NCBI RefSeq assembly: GCF_001424265.1
Contig: NZ_LMOV01000023.1
Coordinates: 363,416-427,415 of the forward strand
Source of the DNA: Acidovorax sp. Leaf160
GTDB lineage: Bacteria; Pseudomonadota; Gammaproteobacteria; Burkholderiales; Burkholderiaceae_C
DNA: 64,000 nucleotides
Direction: 5' to 3'
Below are positions 52,681 through 62,247 of this stretch, in pieces. Each line of letters begins with the position of its first letter. The stretch's first letter is position 1. The position numbers were made by a program, and so were the translations under genes. The notes under the pieces were generated by a model, which was not told where the DNA came from, did not search any database, and saw only the letters and a list, made by a program, of their open reading frames with translations.

Positions 52681-54117
52681 TCAGGCAACGCAGGCCAGCC
52701 CGGAGGATGCATGCGGCGCTTCCCCATCCCAGGCAAAGCGCAGCTGCGCCACCAGCCCGCCTTCGCCGGGCGCGTGCTGCAGATCGAAGATCGCACCATG
52801 CCGCTTGGCAATCGAGTGGACGATGGCCAAGCCGAGCCCCGACCCGCCGCCCTGCGAATTGCTGGCCCGGAAGAAACGAGTGCCCGCCTGGGGTAGCTCA
52901 TGCGCGGGCATGCCGGGCCCGCTGTCGCTGACCGTCACGCTGGCCCAAGCGCCGGCAACGGACACGCTGACCGTGATCCGGCCGCCCCCGGGGCTGTAGC
53001 GCAGCGCGTTGTCGAGCAGGTTGGCCAAGGCTTCTTCCAGCAGGCCACCGTGGCCCCGGACGAGTGGCGGCGTGCAGGCCATCTCGAATCCCAGGTCGAT
53101 CTGCTGGCTGCGCGCCTGCGGCCACCAGCGCTTGGTGACGTCGCGGGCCAGCGCGCCCAGGTCAATGGCCTGCATGGCGACCTCCACCGTGTCGGCACGG
53201 GCCAGCGCCAGCATCTGGTTGGTCTGCCGGACCGTGTGCTTGAGCTGCTCGCGCAGCGCGGTCAAGGCGTCACGCATGCTGTCGATGTCGGTGGCCCGCT
53301 GGGCAAAGGCGGCCTGCGTCAGCAGCGTGCTCAGCGGCGTGCGCAGTTGGTGCGAAGCGTCGTCCACGAACTGCCGTTGCCCCTCCAGCAGCTCGCGGTA
53401 GCGATGGATGTGCTGGTTCATCGCATCCACCAGCGGAATGACGTCTTGCGGCACGCGGCTGGTGTCGATGGCCGAGAGATCGGAAGGGGCCCGTGAAATC
53501 ACCTCCTGCCGGAGTTGCCGCAGCGGGCGCAGTGACCAGGCCACTGCGGCGGCCACCATCCCCGCCACCAGCGCGGCCAGGAGCACATCGCGAACCACCG
53601 CGCCCACGATGAACTGCCGGCTGAACTGGTCACGGGACGCGAACGGCTCGGCCACCTGCACGACCAGACGCCGGTCGCTGCTCCCGCCGACCGGATGGAG
53701 CAGCGGCCGCACATAGGTTCCGACACGGACCTGGGTGCCCGCATAGTCCACGGTCTCGAAATAGGGCTGACGGTCCTGCAGCGGCTGCGCCGGCAGCGGC
53801 AGATCCGGGTTACCGATCTCGACCAGCCCGTCCAGGGTCGCCACCCGGTAGAACACCTGTCCGCTGGCCGTTAGTTCGAAGAACTCGAACAGCACGTAGG
53901 GCAGCTCGACCGCCAGGCCGCCGCTGTCGGTCGACACGTTGGCATCGATCGCCTTGATGGCGCCGAACAGCGAGCGGTCGAACGCCGCATTGACGGCAGA
54001 GCTCGCCGTGTGCCAAGTGAGCCAGACCTGCAGGCAGCAGCCCACCGTCACCCCGGCCAGCAGGACCGCGATGAGCATTCGGCGCAAGCTGACCCGGTGC
54101 AGGGCGTCGAGGTTCAC
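52681..54117 (-). CDS. TctE-like sensor histidine kinase
   Basis: 478 residues. Membrane segments at about 12-32 and 177-200 bracket a periplasmic 2CSK-type sensor domain. HisKA with DASHQLRTPLSTLL, ATPase N-box NLLDNALRYSPGGGRI and DSGPGM follow. Autophosphorylates at the His of SHQLRTP and passes phosphate to the partner regulator, whose gene overlaps by 4 bases. Its likely signal is a carboxylate carried by one of the flanking Bug receptors. Confidence 0.93.
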   Translation of the reverse strand: MNLDALHRVSLRRMLIAVLLAGVTVGCCLQVWLTWHTASSAVNAAFDRSLFGAIKAIDANVSTDSGGLAVELPYVLFEFFELTASGQVFYRVATLDGLVEIGNPDLPLPAQPLQDRQPYFETVDYAGTQVRVGTYVRPLLHPVGGSSDRRLVVQVAEPFASRDQFSRQFIVGAVVRDVLLAALVAGMVAAAVAWSLRPLRQLRQEVISRAPSDLSAIDTSRVPQDVIPLVDAMNQHIHRYRELLEGQRQFVDDASHQLRTPLSTLLTQAAFAQRATDIDSMRDALTALREQLKHTVRQTNQMLALARADTVEVAMQAIDLGALARDVTKRWWPQARSQQIDLGFEMACTPPLVRGHGGLLEEALANLLDNALRYSPGGGRITVSVSVAGAWASVTVSDSGPGMPAHELPQAGTRFFRASNSQGGGSGLGLAIVHSIAKRHGAIFDLQHAPGEGGLVAQLRFAWDGEAPHASSGLACVA

Positions 54118-54782
54118 GGCACTGCCTCCAGCAGGTAACCCAGGCCCCGCAACGTCGTGATCTGCACGCCCGTGCCCGCCAGCCGCTTGCGAAGGCGGTG
54201 GACGAGCACTTCCACGGCCTCGGGGTGGATGTCGCTGTCGTTCGGGAACACGCGCTCGAGCAGCTCCCGCTTGGTGAGGGGCTCGCCGCCGCTCTGCATG
54301 AGCGTGCGCAGCACGGCGTGCTCGCGCGCCGTGAGCACCAGGGTTTCCTGGCCCACGTCGAAGCGCTTGGTGGCGGTGTCGAACGTGAGCGGGCCGCAGG
54401 CCAGTCGGGCGGGTTCACGGCCCTTCGCACGGCGGGTCAGCGCCAGCAGCCGGGCTTCCAGTTCCTCCACCTCGAAGGGCTTGGCCAGGAAGTCGTCCGC
54501 GCCGGCCTTCAAGGTGGCAACGCGCCCGGCGAGGGTATCGCGCGCCGTCAGGATGAGGATGGGGACCTGGTTGTCCTCATCGCGCAGGCTGCGCAGCACG
54601 TCCTCCCCGGCCAGGCCCGGCAGCCCCAGGTCCAGGATCAGCGCGTCGTAGCGTGCATTCCGCAGCGCACGCCGGACCAGGCGCCCATCGGCCACCCAAT
54701 CGACCTCATTGCCGCTCTGCGCGAGGATGCGCATGAGCCAGTCGGCGAGCGCGGATTCGTCTTCGGCCAGCAGGAGTTTCAT
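54114..54782 (-). CDS. TctD-like response regulator (OmpR family)
   Basis: 222 residues from ATG 54782. Receiver with Asp51 (DALILDLGLPG) and Lys in FLAKPFEVEEL; winged-helix DNA-binding domain with REHAVLRTLMQSGGEPLTKRELLERVFPNDSDIHPEAVEVLVHRLRKRL. Probably activates transporter genes for tricarboxylates elsewhere or the neighbouring Bug genes. Confidence 0.94.
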   Translation of the reverse strand: MKLLLAEDESALADWLMRILAQSGNEVDWVADGRLVRRALRNARYDALILDLGLPGLAGEDVLRSLRDEDNQVPILILTARDTLAGRVATLKAGADDFLAKPFEVEELEARLLALTRRAKGREPARLACGPLTFDTATKRFDVGQETLVLTAREHAVLRTLMQSGGEPLTKRELLERVFPNDSDIHPEAVEVLVHRLRKRLAGTGVQITTLRGLGYLLEAVP

Positions 54783-54882
54783 GCGAACTCCATTATCGAT
54801 GGGCCCTGCCGGGCGAAGACCACGGGACGTGCCGCCACCCGGGCACTGCCTGGGCAGCGCCTGGGCGCAGTGCGAGCGTGGC

Positions 54883-55899
54883 TCAGTCCGGTCGGATCTG
54901 CGCCCGCGCGATGACCTTCTTCCAGCGCTCCTGCTCGGCGGCGATGAACTGTGCGAACTGCTCGGGCGTACCGCCAATGGCCTCGGCGGCATCGCCCGTC
55001 AACCGGCGCTGGGATTCGGGCGCCTTGACCGCCTTCATCGTTTCCGCGGCCAGCTTGTCGATGTTGGCCTGCGGCATGTTGGACGGCGCCAGCATGCCGT
55101 ACCACTGCGTCATCTCGAAGCCGGGGAAGCCCTGCTCGGCGACCGTGGGCACGTCCGGCAATTGAGGAAGACGCTGCGCGGAGCCGGTCGCGATGCAACG
55201 CACCTTGCCGGACTTGATGAAGGGGATGATGGCGGCCGCACCGATGGCTGACGCATCCACCCGGCCGGCGAGCAGATCGGTCAACATGGGGCCGGTGCCT
55301 TTGTAGGGCACGTGCAGCATGAAGACCTCGGAGGCCATCTTGAAGTATTCGAAGGCCAGATGGCCGGCGCTGCCATTCCCGGCCGAGCCATAGCTGAGCT
55401 TGCCGGGGTTGCGCTTGGCGTGGGCGATCAACTCCTTGAGGTTCTTGACGGGCAGGTCGGCGTTCACCACGTACAGGCTCGGCACCTTGGCCAGCAGGCT
55501 GACCGGCTTGAAGTCCTTCAGTGCCCACGGCAGCTTGTCGAAGATGTACGGGTTGACGGCCAGCGTGCCGATGTGGCCCAGGATGATGGTGTGCAGGTCT
55601 TCGGAGCGAGCGACCTCCGACATGGCGATGTTGCCCGCCGCGCCGGGCTTGTTGTCGACATAGACGCTCTGCCCCAGCGTCTTGGACAGCTCCACTGCGG
55701 TGGATCGGGCGACGATCTCCGAACTGCCACCCGGCGCGAACGGCACGACGAAGCGGATCGACTTGGCCGGCCAGGCGGATTGCGCGGAGGCCACGCCTGG
55801 CAGCAGGCTGCCCAGCCCCACGGCCCCGCCGGCGATCAGAAGCTGGCGGCGGCGGATCGACGCCTGCGCGCGGACCGTGTTGGATTCGATAGGGGTCAC
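54883..55899 (-). CDS. Bug-family (TctC-like) periplasmic solute receptor
   Basis: About 338 residues from GTG 55899. The Tat-like signal RRRQLLIAGGAVGLGSLLPGVASA ends near residue 40; then WPAKSIRFVVPFAPGGSSEIVARSTAVELSKTLGQSVYVDNKPGAAGNIA, the classic Bug pattern. It precedes the tctD-like gene by 100 bases on the same strand, so it may be the ligand presenter for that two-component system. Confidence 0.92.
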   Translation of the reverse strand: MTPIESNTVRAQASIRRRQLLIAGGAVGLGSLLPGVASAQSAWPAKSIRFVVPFAPGGSSEIVARSTAVELSKTLGQSVYVDNKPGAAGNIAMSEVARSEDLHTIILGHIGTLAVNPYIFDKLPWALKDFKPVSLLAKVPSLYVVNADLPVKNLKELIAHAKRNPGKLSYGSAGNGSAGHLAFEYFKMASEVFMLHVPYKGTGPMLTDLLAGRVDASAIGAAAIIPFIKSGKVRCIATGSAQRLPQLPDVPTVAEQGFPGFEMTQWYGMLAPSNMPQANIDKLAAETMKAVKAPESQRRLTGDAAEAIGGTPEQFAQFIAAEQERWKKVIARAQIRPD

Positions 55900-55960
55900 G
55901 TGTATCTCTTGAGGTGGTTGCTGGCGGTAATGATGGCGGACGCGGGCTTTCAAAGGCCTT

Positions 55961-56797
55961 TCAAAAGACGCCCGGTTTCCCCTTGTTTACCCCAATCGAC
56001 GCGGGGCGCCCCAGCGCACCCGAGGCTCTGTCAGCCTCCAGTGAGCGCAGCCAGGTGGCGACCGAGGACAGCACCCACTGCGGCGCATCCAGGGGCAGGT
56101 CGTGCCCGGCAGCGGGATGGACGGCCAGCGCGCAGTCCCACGCGCGGGCGATGGCGGCGGAGCAGCCCCAGTGCACGAGCCGGTCGCCCACACTTGCCAG
56201 CAGCAGCACCGGCACGGCAGGGGGAGCGACCGACGGGCGGTAGACGGCGGCCGCCACCAATTGCCGAAGGGCATTGGCCCGCGACACGGGACGCTGCGAC
56301 CGGATGGCGACCCACTCCACGACGCAGTCTTCGCGCGACGCTGACGCTGCCTGGCGGCTGGTCAGCGCGTGGACCACGGCCTCTGCACGCGCAGGCTGCG
56401 CCCACACACAAGCCAATGTCAGCAGAGTGCCGTAATTGCGCCCCCGCAGCCGGCGGTAGAACGGACTGAATCCGCGCACGCTGGTGTTGATCAGCACACA
56501 GGCGGCGATGTCCTCCGGTGACTGCTGCATCCACTCGGCGGCGACCATGGCGCCCAGTGACATCGCCAGCAGGTGGAAGGGCGGCTTGAGTCCGGCCTGG
56601 GCGACCTGCGCCCGGCATGCGGCCAGCATGTCCTGCACGCGCCATGGGCTGCTTTCCCGGTGCAGGCTCCCGTTTCCGGGCAGGTCCAGGGCCAGCACCA
56701 CGCATTGCGCTCCCACCAGGGCGTGAAACTCTGGAAGGAAGCTCCCCCAGTGACCGGCCTCGCGTGTCAGGCCGCGCAACAGTATCCAGGTGGCCAT
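55961..56797 (-). CDS. alpha/beta hydrolase
   Basis: 278 residues. ILLRGLTREAGHWGSFLPEF is the oxyanion-side start, the nucleophile elbow is AMSLGAMVAAEW (Ser about 80), and a late His lies in HPAAGHDLPLDAP (about 232). An active-site Asp fits SVGDRLVHW. A small-molecule esterase-like enzyme; substrate unknown. It lies 25 bases downstream of the M14 peptidase gene on the same strand. Confidence 0.88.
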   Translation of the reverse strand: MATWILLRGLTREAGHWGSFLPEFHALVGAQCVVLALDLPGNGSLHRESSPWRVQDMLAACRAQVAQAGLKPPFHLLAMSLGAMVAAEWMQQSPEDIAACVLINTSVRGFSPFYRRLRGRNYGTLLTLACVWAQPARAEAVVHALTSRQAASASREDCVVEWVAIRSQRPVSRANALRQLVAAAVYRPSVAPPAVPVLLLASVGDRLVHWGCSAAIARAWDCALAVHPAAGHDLPLDAPQWVLSSVATWLRSLEADRASGALGRPASIGVNKGKPGVF

Positions 56798-56822
56798 GGG
56801 TCGGCTTTCATACGGCGTGCCT

Positions 56823-57836
56823 TCAGTACCATGCTGCCAGCGCCGCAGCGCGCCGCACTTCCTGCACGGCGGCGCCCGGCAGCCAGTCGCGGTAGCTGCA
56901 GGCCGCCCTGGGCAGGAAGTCGAGCAGTGCCAGATGCTGGCGCAGCACGCGTTGCTGGCGATGATCGATGAGCGGGTTGAACATGCCCGAGCGGGTGAAC
57001 AGCTGCAGCGGGTTCTTCTTGATCCAGAGCCACGACCCCATCTCCAGCGTCAGCGGCAGGAAGATGCGACCCGGCTCCTCGCACGCGCGGATGTAGAGGT
57101 GGTCCCACAGATCGCCGTGCGCGAGGTAGTGCACGCTCTGCGGCTCGATGAGGTAGCGGTGGTTGCTGTAGGCCTGCATGAAGATCTCCTGCAGCGCATG
57201 CAATTCCGCCAGATGCCTGATCGGCTCGCGCGTATGGGCGAAAGGGAACCACAACCGGTCGGCCAGGCCGAAGCCCGAGTGGCAGTCCAGCGCCAGGCTG
57301 AACTGGCGCGACAGCAGTTCCGTCTCCACCAGTTCGCACAGGGCCTGGCTCTCGTCCTCCATCGGCGCATCCGGTTCGCCCCGAAACCAGGGCAGACGCG
57401 CGCTGATGCGCTGCCCGCCGATCAGGTAGGGCACGCGGTCGTCCGCGGCGATGGGGGCGTTGCGCATCAGGTCCACACCACGGGGGTTGGCGCGCGTGGC
57501 CATGCGCATGCCGCCCGGGTTGACCAGCGGCATGAACACCAGCCGCACTTCTTCCAGCTGCCGGTGCAGCAGGCCATCCCAGCGCAGCCGGTTCACCACG
57601 TTCTGCAGATAGGCGATGACCACCTGGGCGCCGATGCGCTCCAGCCCGTGCACCCCGCCGAAGAAGCCCACCGCCGGAGCATCGGGGGCTGCGCTTCCCA
57701 TGCAGATGGCATGCAGCGGCAGGTCGGGACCGGGCGGCGCTGCGATGCTTCGCAGCGTGCGCACCTGCAGATGGGACGCACCCTGCTCGATGATGCGCTC
57801 GAGCGCGGTCAGTTCTGGCAGCAGCGGCGCGGTCAC
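56823..57836 (-). CDS. M14-family zinc carboxypeptidase-like protein
   Basis: 337 residues. Zinc ligands His and Glu in GGVHGLERIG (about 61-65) and His in ALDCHSGFGLAD (about 185); catalytic-type Glu in LTLEMGSW. This is the M14 (succinylglutamate desuccinylase/carboxypeptidase-like) pattern with NPRGVDLMRN after residue 115. No signal peptide, so cytoplasmic. Probably cleaves small amides or peptides; substrate not deducible. Confidence 0.88.
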   Translation of the reverse strand: MTAPLLPELTALERIIEQGASHLQVRTLRSIAAPPGPDLPLHAICMGSAAPDAPAVGFFGGVHGLERIGAQVVIAYLQNVVNRLRWDGLLHRQLEEVRLVFMPLVNPGGMRMATRANPRGVDLMRNAPIAADDRVPYLIGGQRISARLPWFRGEPDAPMEDESQALCELVETELLSRQFSLALDCHSGFGLADRLWFPFAHTREPIRHLAELHALQEIFMQAYSNHRYLIEPQSVHYLAHGDLWDHLYIRACEEPGRIFLPLTLEMGSWLWIKKNPLQLFTRSGMFNPLIDHRQQRVLRQHLALLDFLPRAACSYRDWLPGAAVQEVRRAAALAAWY

Positions 57837-58008
57837 GAAGAGGGAAGGAATGGGTGGGGCGGGCGCCGGGGAGCCCGCTGCGGCTGGGGAGCCAGAAGCT
57901 GTCCAGAATAGCGGGGGCCGGCCACCGGACGGGCCTTGTCCGTCGCGGCCACGGGGCTACTGCGGCGCGTCGTCAAACTGACATGAAACGGCGGCAAGCT
58001 CCCGCCGC

Positions 58009-58161
58009 ATGACCTCGCCCCCACTGCGTCGCAGACCCTCCCTCCATCGCCGGTGGACGGCTGCCGCCTCCATCGTGCTGGGCGTGGGCGCAGGGCTGGT
58101 GGAGTGCCTGGCGCTGCTGCGGTCGCGGCGTCTTGCGCAGCGCCGTGCGCCCCTGCGCTGA
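58009..58161 (+). CDS. small single-pass membrane protein, 50 aa
   Basis: MTSPPLRRRPSLHRRW, then TAAASIVLGVGAGLVECLALL and a basic end (RSRRLAQRRAPLR). Arg-rich flanks around one hydrophobic helix give a plausible small inner-membrane protein. No family recognised and a weak ribosome site; 121 bases before the SPOR gene. Confidence 0.5.
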   Translation: MTSPPLRRRPSLHRRWTAAASIVLGVGAGLVECLALLRSRRLAQRRAPLR

Positions 58162-58282
58162 CGGGCGCGTGGCACGCCCGCCCCGCACCGCAGGGCGCGT
58201 GGCGACCGGCGGGCGCCCAGTGCATGTGACTCGGTAGAACCACACCCCCGGCCGGCGCTGGCAGCGTGCCAGAATTCCGCCC

Positions 58283-59695
58283 ATGCAAGCCCACACCGCC
58301 TATGCGGCCCAGGCCGCCGCCGTGCTGGCGCCGCGCCCTGCCGAAAACACCGCCATGCCGGCGCTGTACCGCGCTGCACTCGGCTCGCAGCACACCGAGC
58401 GCTACCTGGCGTTCTTCCAGCGGCAGGACGACACCGGACGCACCCTGCCCGGCTGGAATGCCGCCGCCGCGTTCTTCACTCTCGGGTGGATGGTGTTCCG
58501 ACAACTGTGGGCGCCAGCGCTGGTCTATCTCGCCGCCGTGGAAGGCGTGGCGCTGCTGCTTTTCGTGCTGGGGCACCAGTGGCTCGGCGCCCCGCTGCCG
58601 GTGCTGGCCGGCGTGACGCTGGCTTTCTGGTGCGCGGCCTGCGTGGTGCCGGGCCTCTATGGCGACGCCGCCATGCATGCCGAGGTGCGCAAGAAGATCA
58701 CCAAGGCGCTCTCGGCCTCGGCCAACCTGCCGCAGGCCGTTCAACTGCTGGCCCGCCAGGCCCCGACGCGCAAGCGGCTGGGCTGGGTGATCGCGGCCCA
58801 TGCGGCCCTGGCTGCGGTGGCGCTGCTGTGGTGGATCGCCTTCCCTGAGAGCTTTCGCCCGACGGACGGCGCGTCGCCGACAGAGAGGGCTGCACCCGCG
58901 CAGGCAGTACCGGCAGCGGCCGGCGTGCTCGCAACGAACACGTCGGCAGCGGCAGAGGCAGTCGCAGGGGAACAGAGCACCACGGCCCCTGTGACGTCGT
59001 CCGATCCCACCAGCCCCGCTACCACCGCTACCACCGCTACCACCGCCAACAACGCCGAAGCCGCGACCACCCCCCTGCCCGCCCCGGCTGCATCGGCGGG
59101 CGCCGCTGCACCGAATGCCAGCGCCAACCCGGCGGAGCCGGCGCCTGTGGCGGCGTCATCCAACCCGCCTGGGCGGACCGCCACGCCTGCCGTGGCGAGC
59201 ACGCCCGCCGCCGCCGCTGCCGCCACGGGAACCATTGCCGCAGCCACTGCCGCTGCCGGCAGCACTGCCACGGCCGGTGTTCCCGGTGCGCCGCCCGTCC
59301 CCGCAGCCAGCGCCGAGGCTGCCGCACGCCCCGCCGGCAGCCAGAGTGCCGCGCGCCTCACCCGACCGACAGTCCTGGCCAGCGCGGCGGCCACCGCAGC
59401 CAAAGCCACAGCACCGCGCGCTCGCGCCAGCGCTGCGGCGGCCGCTGCGGCCGAACCGGCGCGCCGGCAGCTCTACATCAACGCCGGCATGTTCGGCGAT
59501 CCGGACAACGCGCGCCGCGCCCACGCGCGGCTGCGGGAAGCCGGCTTGCCGGCTTCCACCGCGCAAGTGCGATCCACCAGCGGGCGGGTGCTCACCCGGG
59601 TTCGGGCCGGCCCGTTCACTTCGGCAGCAGAAGCCAATGCAGCGATGGCGCAGGTCCAACTGCTGGGCCTGGACGCCGCGCCTGCCCAGCGCTAG
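58283..59695 (+). CDS. SPOR-domain membrane protein
   Basis: 470 residues. N-terminal half with four hydrophobic segments of a DUF2628-like cytoplasm-facing region (YLAFFQRQDDTGRTLPGWNAAAAFFTLGWMVFRQLWA), a last helix near 170-190 (WVIAAHAALAAVALLWWIAF), then a 190-residue Ala/Pro/Thr-rich periplasmic linker and a C-terminal SPOR domain (RRQLYINAGMFGDPDNARRAHARLREAGLPASTAQV...RVRAGPFTSAAEANAAMAQV). SPOR domains bind denuded glycan at division sites. Likely a septal cell-envelope protein. Confidence 0.85.
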   Translation: MQAHTAYAAQAAAVLAPRPAENTAMPALYRAALGSQHTERYLAFFQRQDDTGRTLPGWNAAAAFFTLGWMVFRQLWAPALVYLAAVEGVALLLFVLGHQWLGAPLPVLAGVTLAFWCAACVVPGLYGDAAMHAEVRKKITKALSASANLPQAVQLLARQAPTRKRLGWVIAAHAALAAVALLWWIAFPESFRPTDGASPTERAAPAQAVPAAAGVLATNTSAAAEAVAGEQSTTAPVTSSDPTSPATTATTATTANNAEAATTPLPAPAASAGAAAPNASANPAEPAPVAASSNPPGRTATPAVASTPAAAAAATGTIAAATAAAGSTATAGVPGAPPVPAASAEAAARPAGSQSAARLTRPTVLASAAATAAKATAPRARASAAAAAAAEPARRQLYINAGMFGDPDNARRAHARLREAGLPASTAQVRSTSGRVLTRVRAGPFTSAAEANAAMAQVQLLGLDAAPAQR

Positions 59696-59837
59696 CGGCC
59701 CCGGTCCCTGGCGAATGCGGGTGCGCGCGTCGCCCCATTCCACCCTGCCGGTTACCACTGGTGACGGCCGCCGCCGGGCGCTGCGCTATGGTCGCCCACT
59801 GCTTTCCTTCCCCTCACCGACTACGGAGTTCCCACCC

Positions 59838-60164
59838 ATGCGCTTTTCCCTGATGGCCCTTCCCCTCGCCTCGCTCGCCCTGATGGCCGGTTGCACCACC
59901 GGGCCGTTCAGCAAGTCCAGCCCCTCGACCGTGGCGGGCGCCTCCACCGCACCGGTCGGCGGCGTGTGCGACGCGCAGCCCGCCCAATCGTTCGTGGGCC
60001 AGAACAGCACGGCGCAAGTGGTGGAGGCAGCGCGCGTCAAGTCCGGCGCCAACATGGCGCGGGTGCTGCGCCCGGGCCAGATGATCACCAAGGAATACAG
60101 CACCCAGCGGCTGAACCTGGAGGTGGATGCGGCCGACCGCATCGTGGCCGTGCGCTGCGGCTGA
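59838..60164 (+). CDS. I78-family peptidase-inhibitor-like lipoprotein
   Basis: 108 residues. Lipobox in SLALMAGC (Cys19). The mature part has CDAQPAQSFVGQNSTAQVVEAARVKSGA...RVLRPGQMITKEYSTQRLNLEVDAADRIVAVRCG, the inhibitor I78 pattern ending in xRxxxCG. A periplasmic lipid-anchored protein that may inhibit proteases; the family label rests on a few biochemical examples. Confidence 0.88.
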   Translation: MRFSLMALPLASLALMAGCTTGPFSKSSPSTVAGASTAPVGGVCDAQPAQSFVGQNSTAQVVEAARVKSGANMARVLRPGQMITKEYSTQRLNLEVDAADRIVAVRCG

Positions 60165-60336
60165 GATCCTTCGGCGGGCTCCCCGGGCCTCTGACGCACT
60201 CTGACGCCGTCTGACGGCGGCTCAGGCGCCGTCCTTCCGGAGCATGCCGGCGCGCCTTGGCCCCCCTGCACGACAGGAGCGATCCGGCCCGGCCCTCCGG
60301 TTGAGCACCGGTGGGCACGGACCTCCGGCCAGGCTG

Positions 60337-61587
60337 TCAATCGGCGAGGAACAGCTCCTGCAGGTCGCTCAGAAAGTCGAAGCCGCGCTCGGTGGGCCGC
60401 ACATGGCCGGCGTCCTGCGTGAGCAGCCCCTTGCGCTCGGCTTCCGCCAGCCCCCGGGCGATGGCGGTGAGCGGCAGTCCGGTGCGCTCCATGAACTGCT
60501 GCAGCGTGAAGCCTTCGCGCAGGCGCAGCGCATTCAGCATGTATTCGAAGGGCAGGTCGGCGCGGCGCACGTCGGCGTCCTGCGCAATGGCCCGGCCGGT
60601 GAGGGCGCCATCCATGTAGCGGCGCGGATCGCGCAGGCGCACCTGCCGCACGATGCGATGCGCAAAGCTCAGCTTGCTGTGCGCCCCGGCGCCGATGCCC
60701 AGGTAATCGCCGAACTGCCAGTAGTTGGTGTTGTGCGCCGATGCATGGCCGCTGCGCGCATAGGCTGACACCTCGTAGCGCTGCAGGCCGGCCGCACCCG
60801 TCATCTCGGTGATGCGGTCCAGCATGGCGTAGGCCGTGTCGTCTTCCGGCACCACGGGCGGGTACTTGGCGAAATAGGTGTTGGGCTCGATGGTCAGGTG
60901 GTAGATCGAGATGTGCGGCGGCGACAGCGACAGCGCAGTGCGCAGGTCCTGCTCCAGATCGGCCATGCCCTGCCCGGGCAAGGCGTACATGATGTCCAGA
61001 TTGAAGGTGTCGAACGCGTCGCGCGCTTCCTCCACCGCAGCCAGTGCCTGGGCGCGGTCGTGCACCCGGCCCAGCGCCTGCAGGAAGCGGTCGTCGAAGC
61101 TCTGCACGCCGATCGAGAGGCGCGTGACCCCCGCCGCGCGATAGCCGCGGAAGCGGTCTTTCTCGAAGGTGCCGGGGTTGGCCTCCAGCGTGATCTCGCA
61201 ATCGGCTTCCAGCCGCAGCCGCGCGCGCAGGTCACCCAGCAGGCGGTCGATGGACTGGGGCGAGAACAGGCTGGGCGTGCCGCCGCCGATGAAGATGCTG
61301 TGCACCGTGCGCCCCCAGATCAGGGGCAGCGCCGCTTCCAGGTCGGCCATCAGCGCGTCGAGGTAGCGCGCTTCGGGCAGCCCCTCGGCGCCGCTGCGCG
61401 CTTCGTGCGAATTGAAATCGCAATACGGGCACTTCTTCAGGCACCACGGCAGGTGCACGTACAGCGACAGCGGCGGCAGGCTGGACAGCTGCAGCAGCCC
61501 CGGGCGCATGTAGTGCTGCACGTCCTTGAGCGCTGCCGATTCGCCCTCGCCCGCCGGGGCTTCTGCCGCAATGATGGGAATGGACAC
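60337..61587 (-). CDS. hemW: heme chaperone / radical SAM protein HemW
   Basis: 416 residues from GTG 61587 (ATG at 61509 is the alternative start). The radical SAM cluster motif is CLKKCPYC (C-x3-C-x2-C), followed by FIGGGTPSLF and IEANPGT-like LEANPGTFEKDR. The C-terminal winged helix includes HVRPTERGFDFLSDLQELFL. HemW binds heme and passes it to membrane proteins; older names call it an oxygen-independent coproporphyrinogen oxidase. Last gene of the PP2C–rph–rdgB–hemW set. Confidence 0.95.
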   Translation of the reverse strand: MSIPIIAAEAPAGEGESAALKDVQHYMRPGLLQLSSLPPLSLYVHLPWCLKKCPYCDFNSHEARSGAEGLPEARYLDALMADLEAALPLIWGRTVHSIFIGGGTPSLFSPQSIDRLLGDLRARLRLEADCEITLEANPGTFEKDRFRGYRAAGVTRLSIGVQSFDDRFLQALGRVHDRAQALAAVEEARDAFDTFNLDIMYALPGQGMADLEQDLRTALSLSPPHISIYHLTIEPNTYFAKYPPVVPEDDTAYAMLDRITEMTGAAGLQRYEVSAYARSGHASAHNTNYWQFGDYLGIGAGAHSKLSFAHRIVRQVRLRDPRRYMDGALTGRAIAQDADVRRADLPFEYMLNALRLREGFTLQQFMERTGLPLTAIARGLAEAERKGLLTQDAGHVRPTERGFDFLSDLQELFLAD

Positions 61588-61602
61588 GTGCCGGGCCCCG
61601 CG

Positions 61603-62202
61603 TCAGAACCAGCGCTCGCGCATCAGCGCCAGCATCTGCTGCGCGCTGCGGCCGCGGTGGCTGTGGGCGTTCTTCACGTCCACAGGCAGTTCCGCGAACG
61701 TGGCGCCGAATTCAGGGATGAACATGATGGGATCGAACCCGAAGCCGTTGGCGCCGCGGCGCTCGCGGGCGATCTCGCCCACCACGCGGCCGACGGCGAT
61801 GAGCGGCTCGGGGTCGAGCGGGCTGCGCACCGCCACCAGCGTGCTGACCATGGCGGCCCGACGGTTGTCGATGCCGGCCATCTGCTCGAGCAGAGCCTGC
61901 ACGTTGGTGTCGTCGCCCTTCTCGTAGCCGAACTGGGTGGCGTAATGCGCCGTCTGCACGCCCGGCAGGCCGCCGAAGGCATCGACGCACAAGCCGGCAT
62001 CGTCGGCCAGCGCGGGCAGCCCGGTGTGCTGGGCGGCAAAGCGCGCCTTGGCCAGCGCGTTCTCGACGAAAGTGTGGAAGGGCTCCTCGGCCTCGCCCAC
62101 GCCCAGGTCGGCTTGCCGCACCAGCTCCACGCCCAGCGGCGCCAGCATGGACTGCAGTTCGGCCAGTTTGCCGCGGTTGTTGGATGCAAGAACTAGTTTC
62201 AT
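61603..62202 (-). CDS. rdgB: XTP/dITP diphosphatase
   Basis: 199 residues from ATG 62202 (the upstream TTG would add two). KLVLASNNRGKLAELQSML, then FVENALAKARFAAQHTGLPALADDAGLCVDAFGG, are the RdgB/HAM1 blocks. Hydrolyses non-canonical purine nucleotides to keep them out of DNA. 45 bases downstream of rph; hemW follows after 15 bases. Confidence 0.97.
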   Translation of the reverse strand: MKLVLASNNRGKLAELQSMLAPLGVELVRQADLGVGEAEEPFHTFVENALAKARFAAQHTGLPALADDAGLCVDAFGGLPGVQTAHYATQFGYEKGDDTNVQALLEQMAGIDNRRAAMVSTLVAVRSPLDPEPLIAVGRVVGEIARERRGANGFGFDPIMFIPEFGATFAELPVDVKNAHSHRGRSAQQMLALMRERWF

Positions 62203-62247
62203 CGTCAAAAGTGCCTTTCGCGCTTAATCAACAAGGGGATAGCGCTA

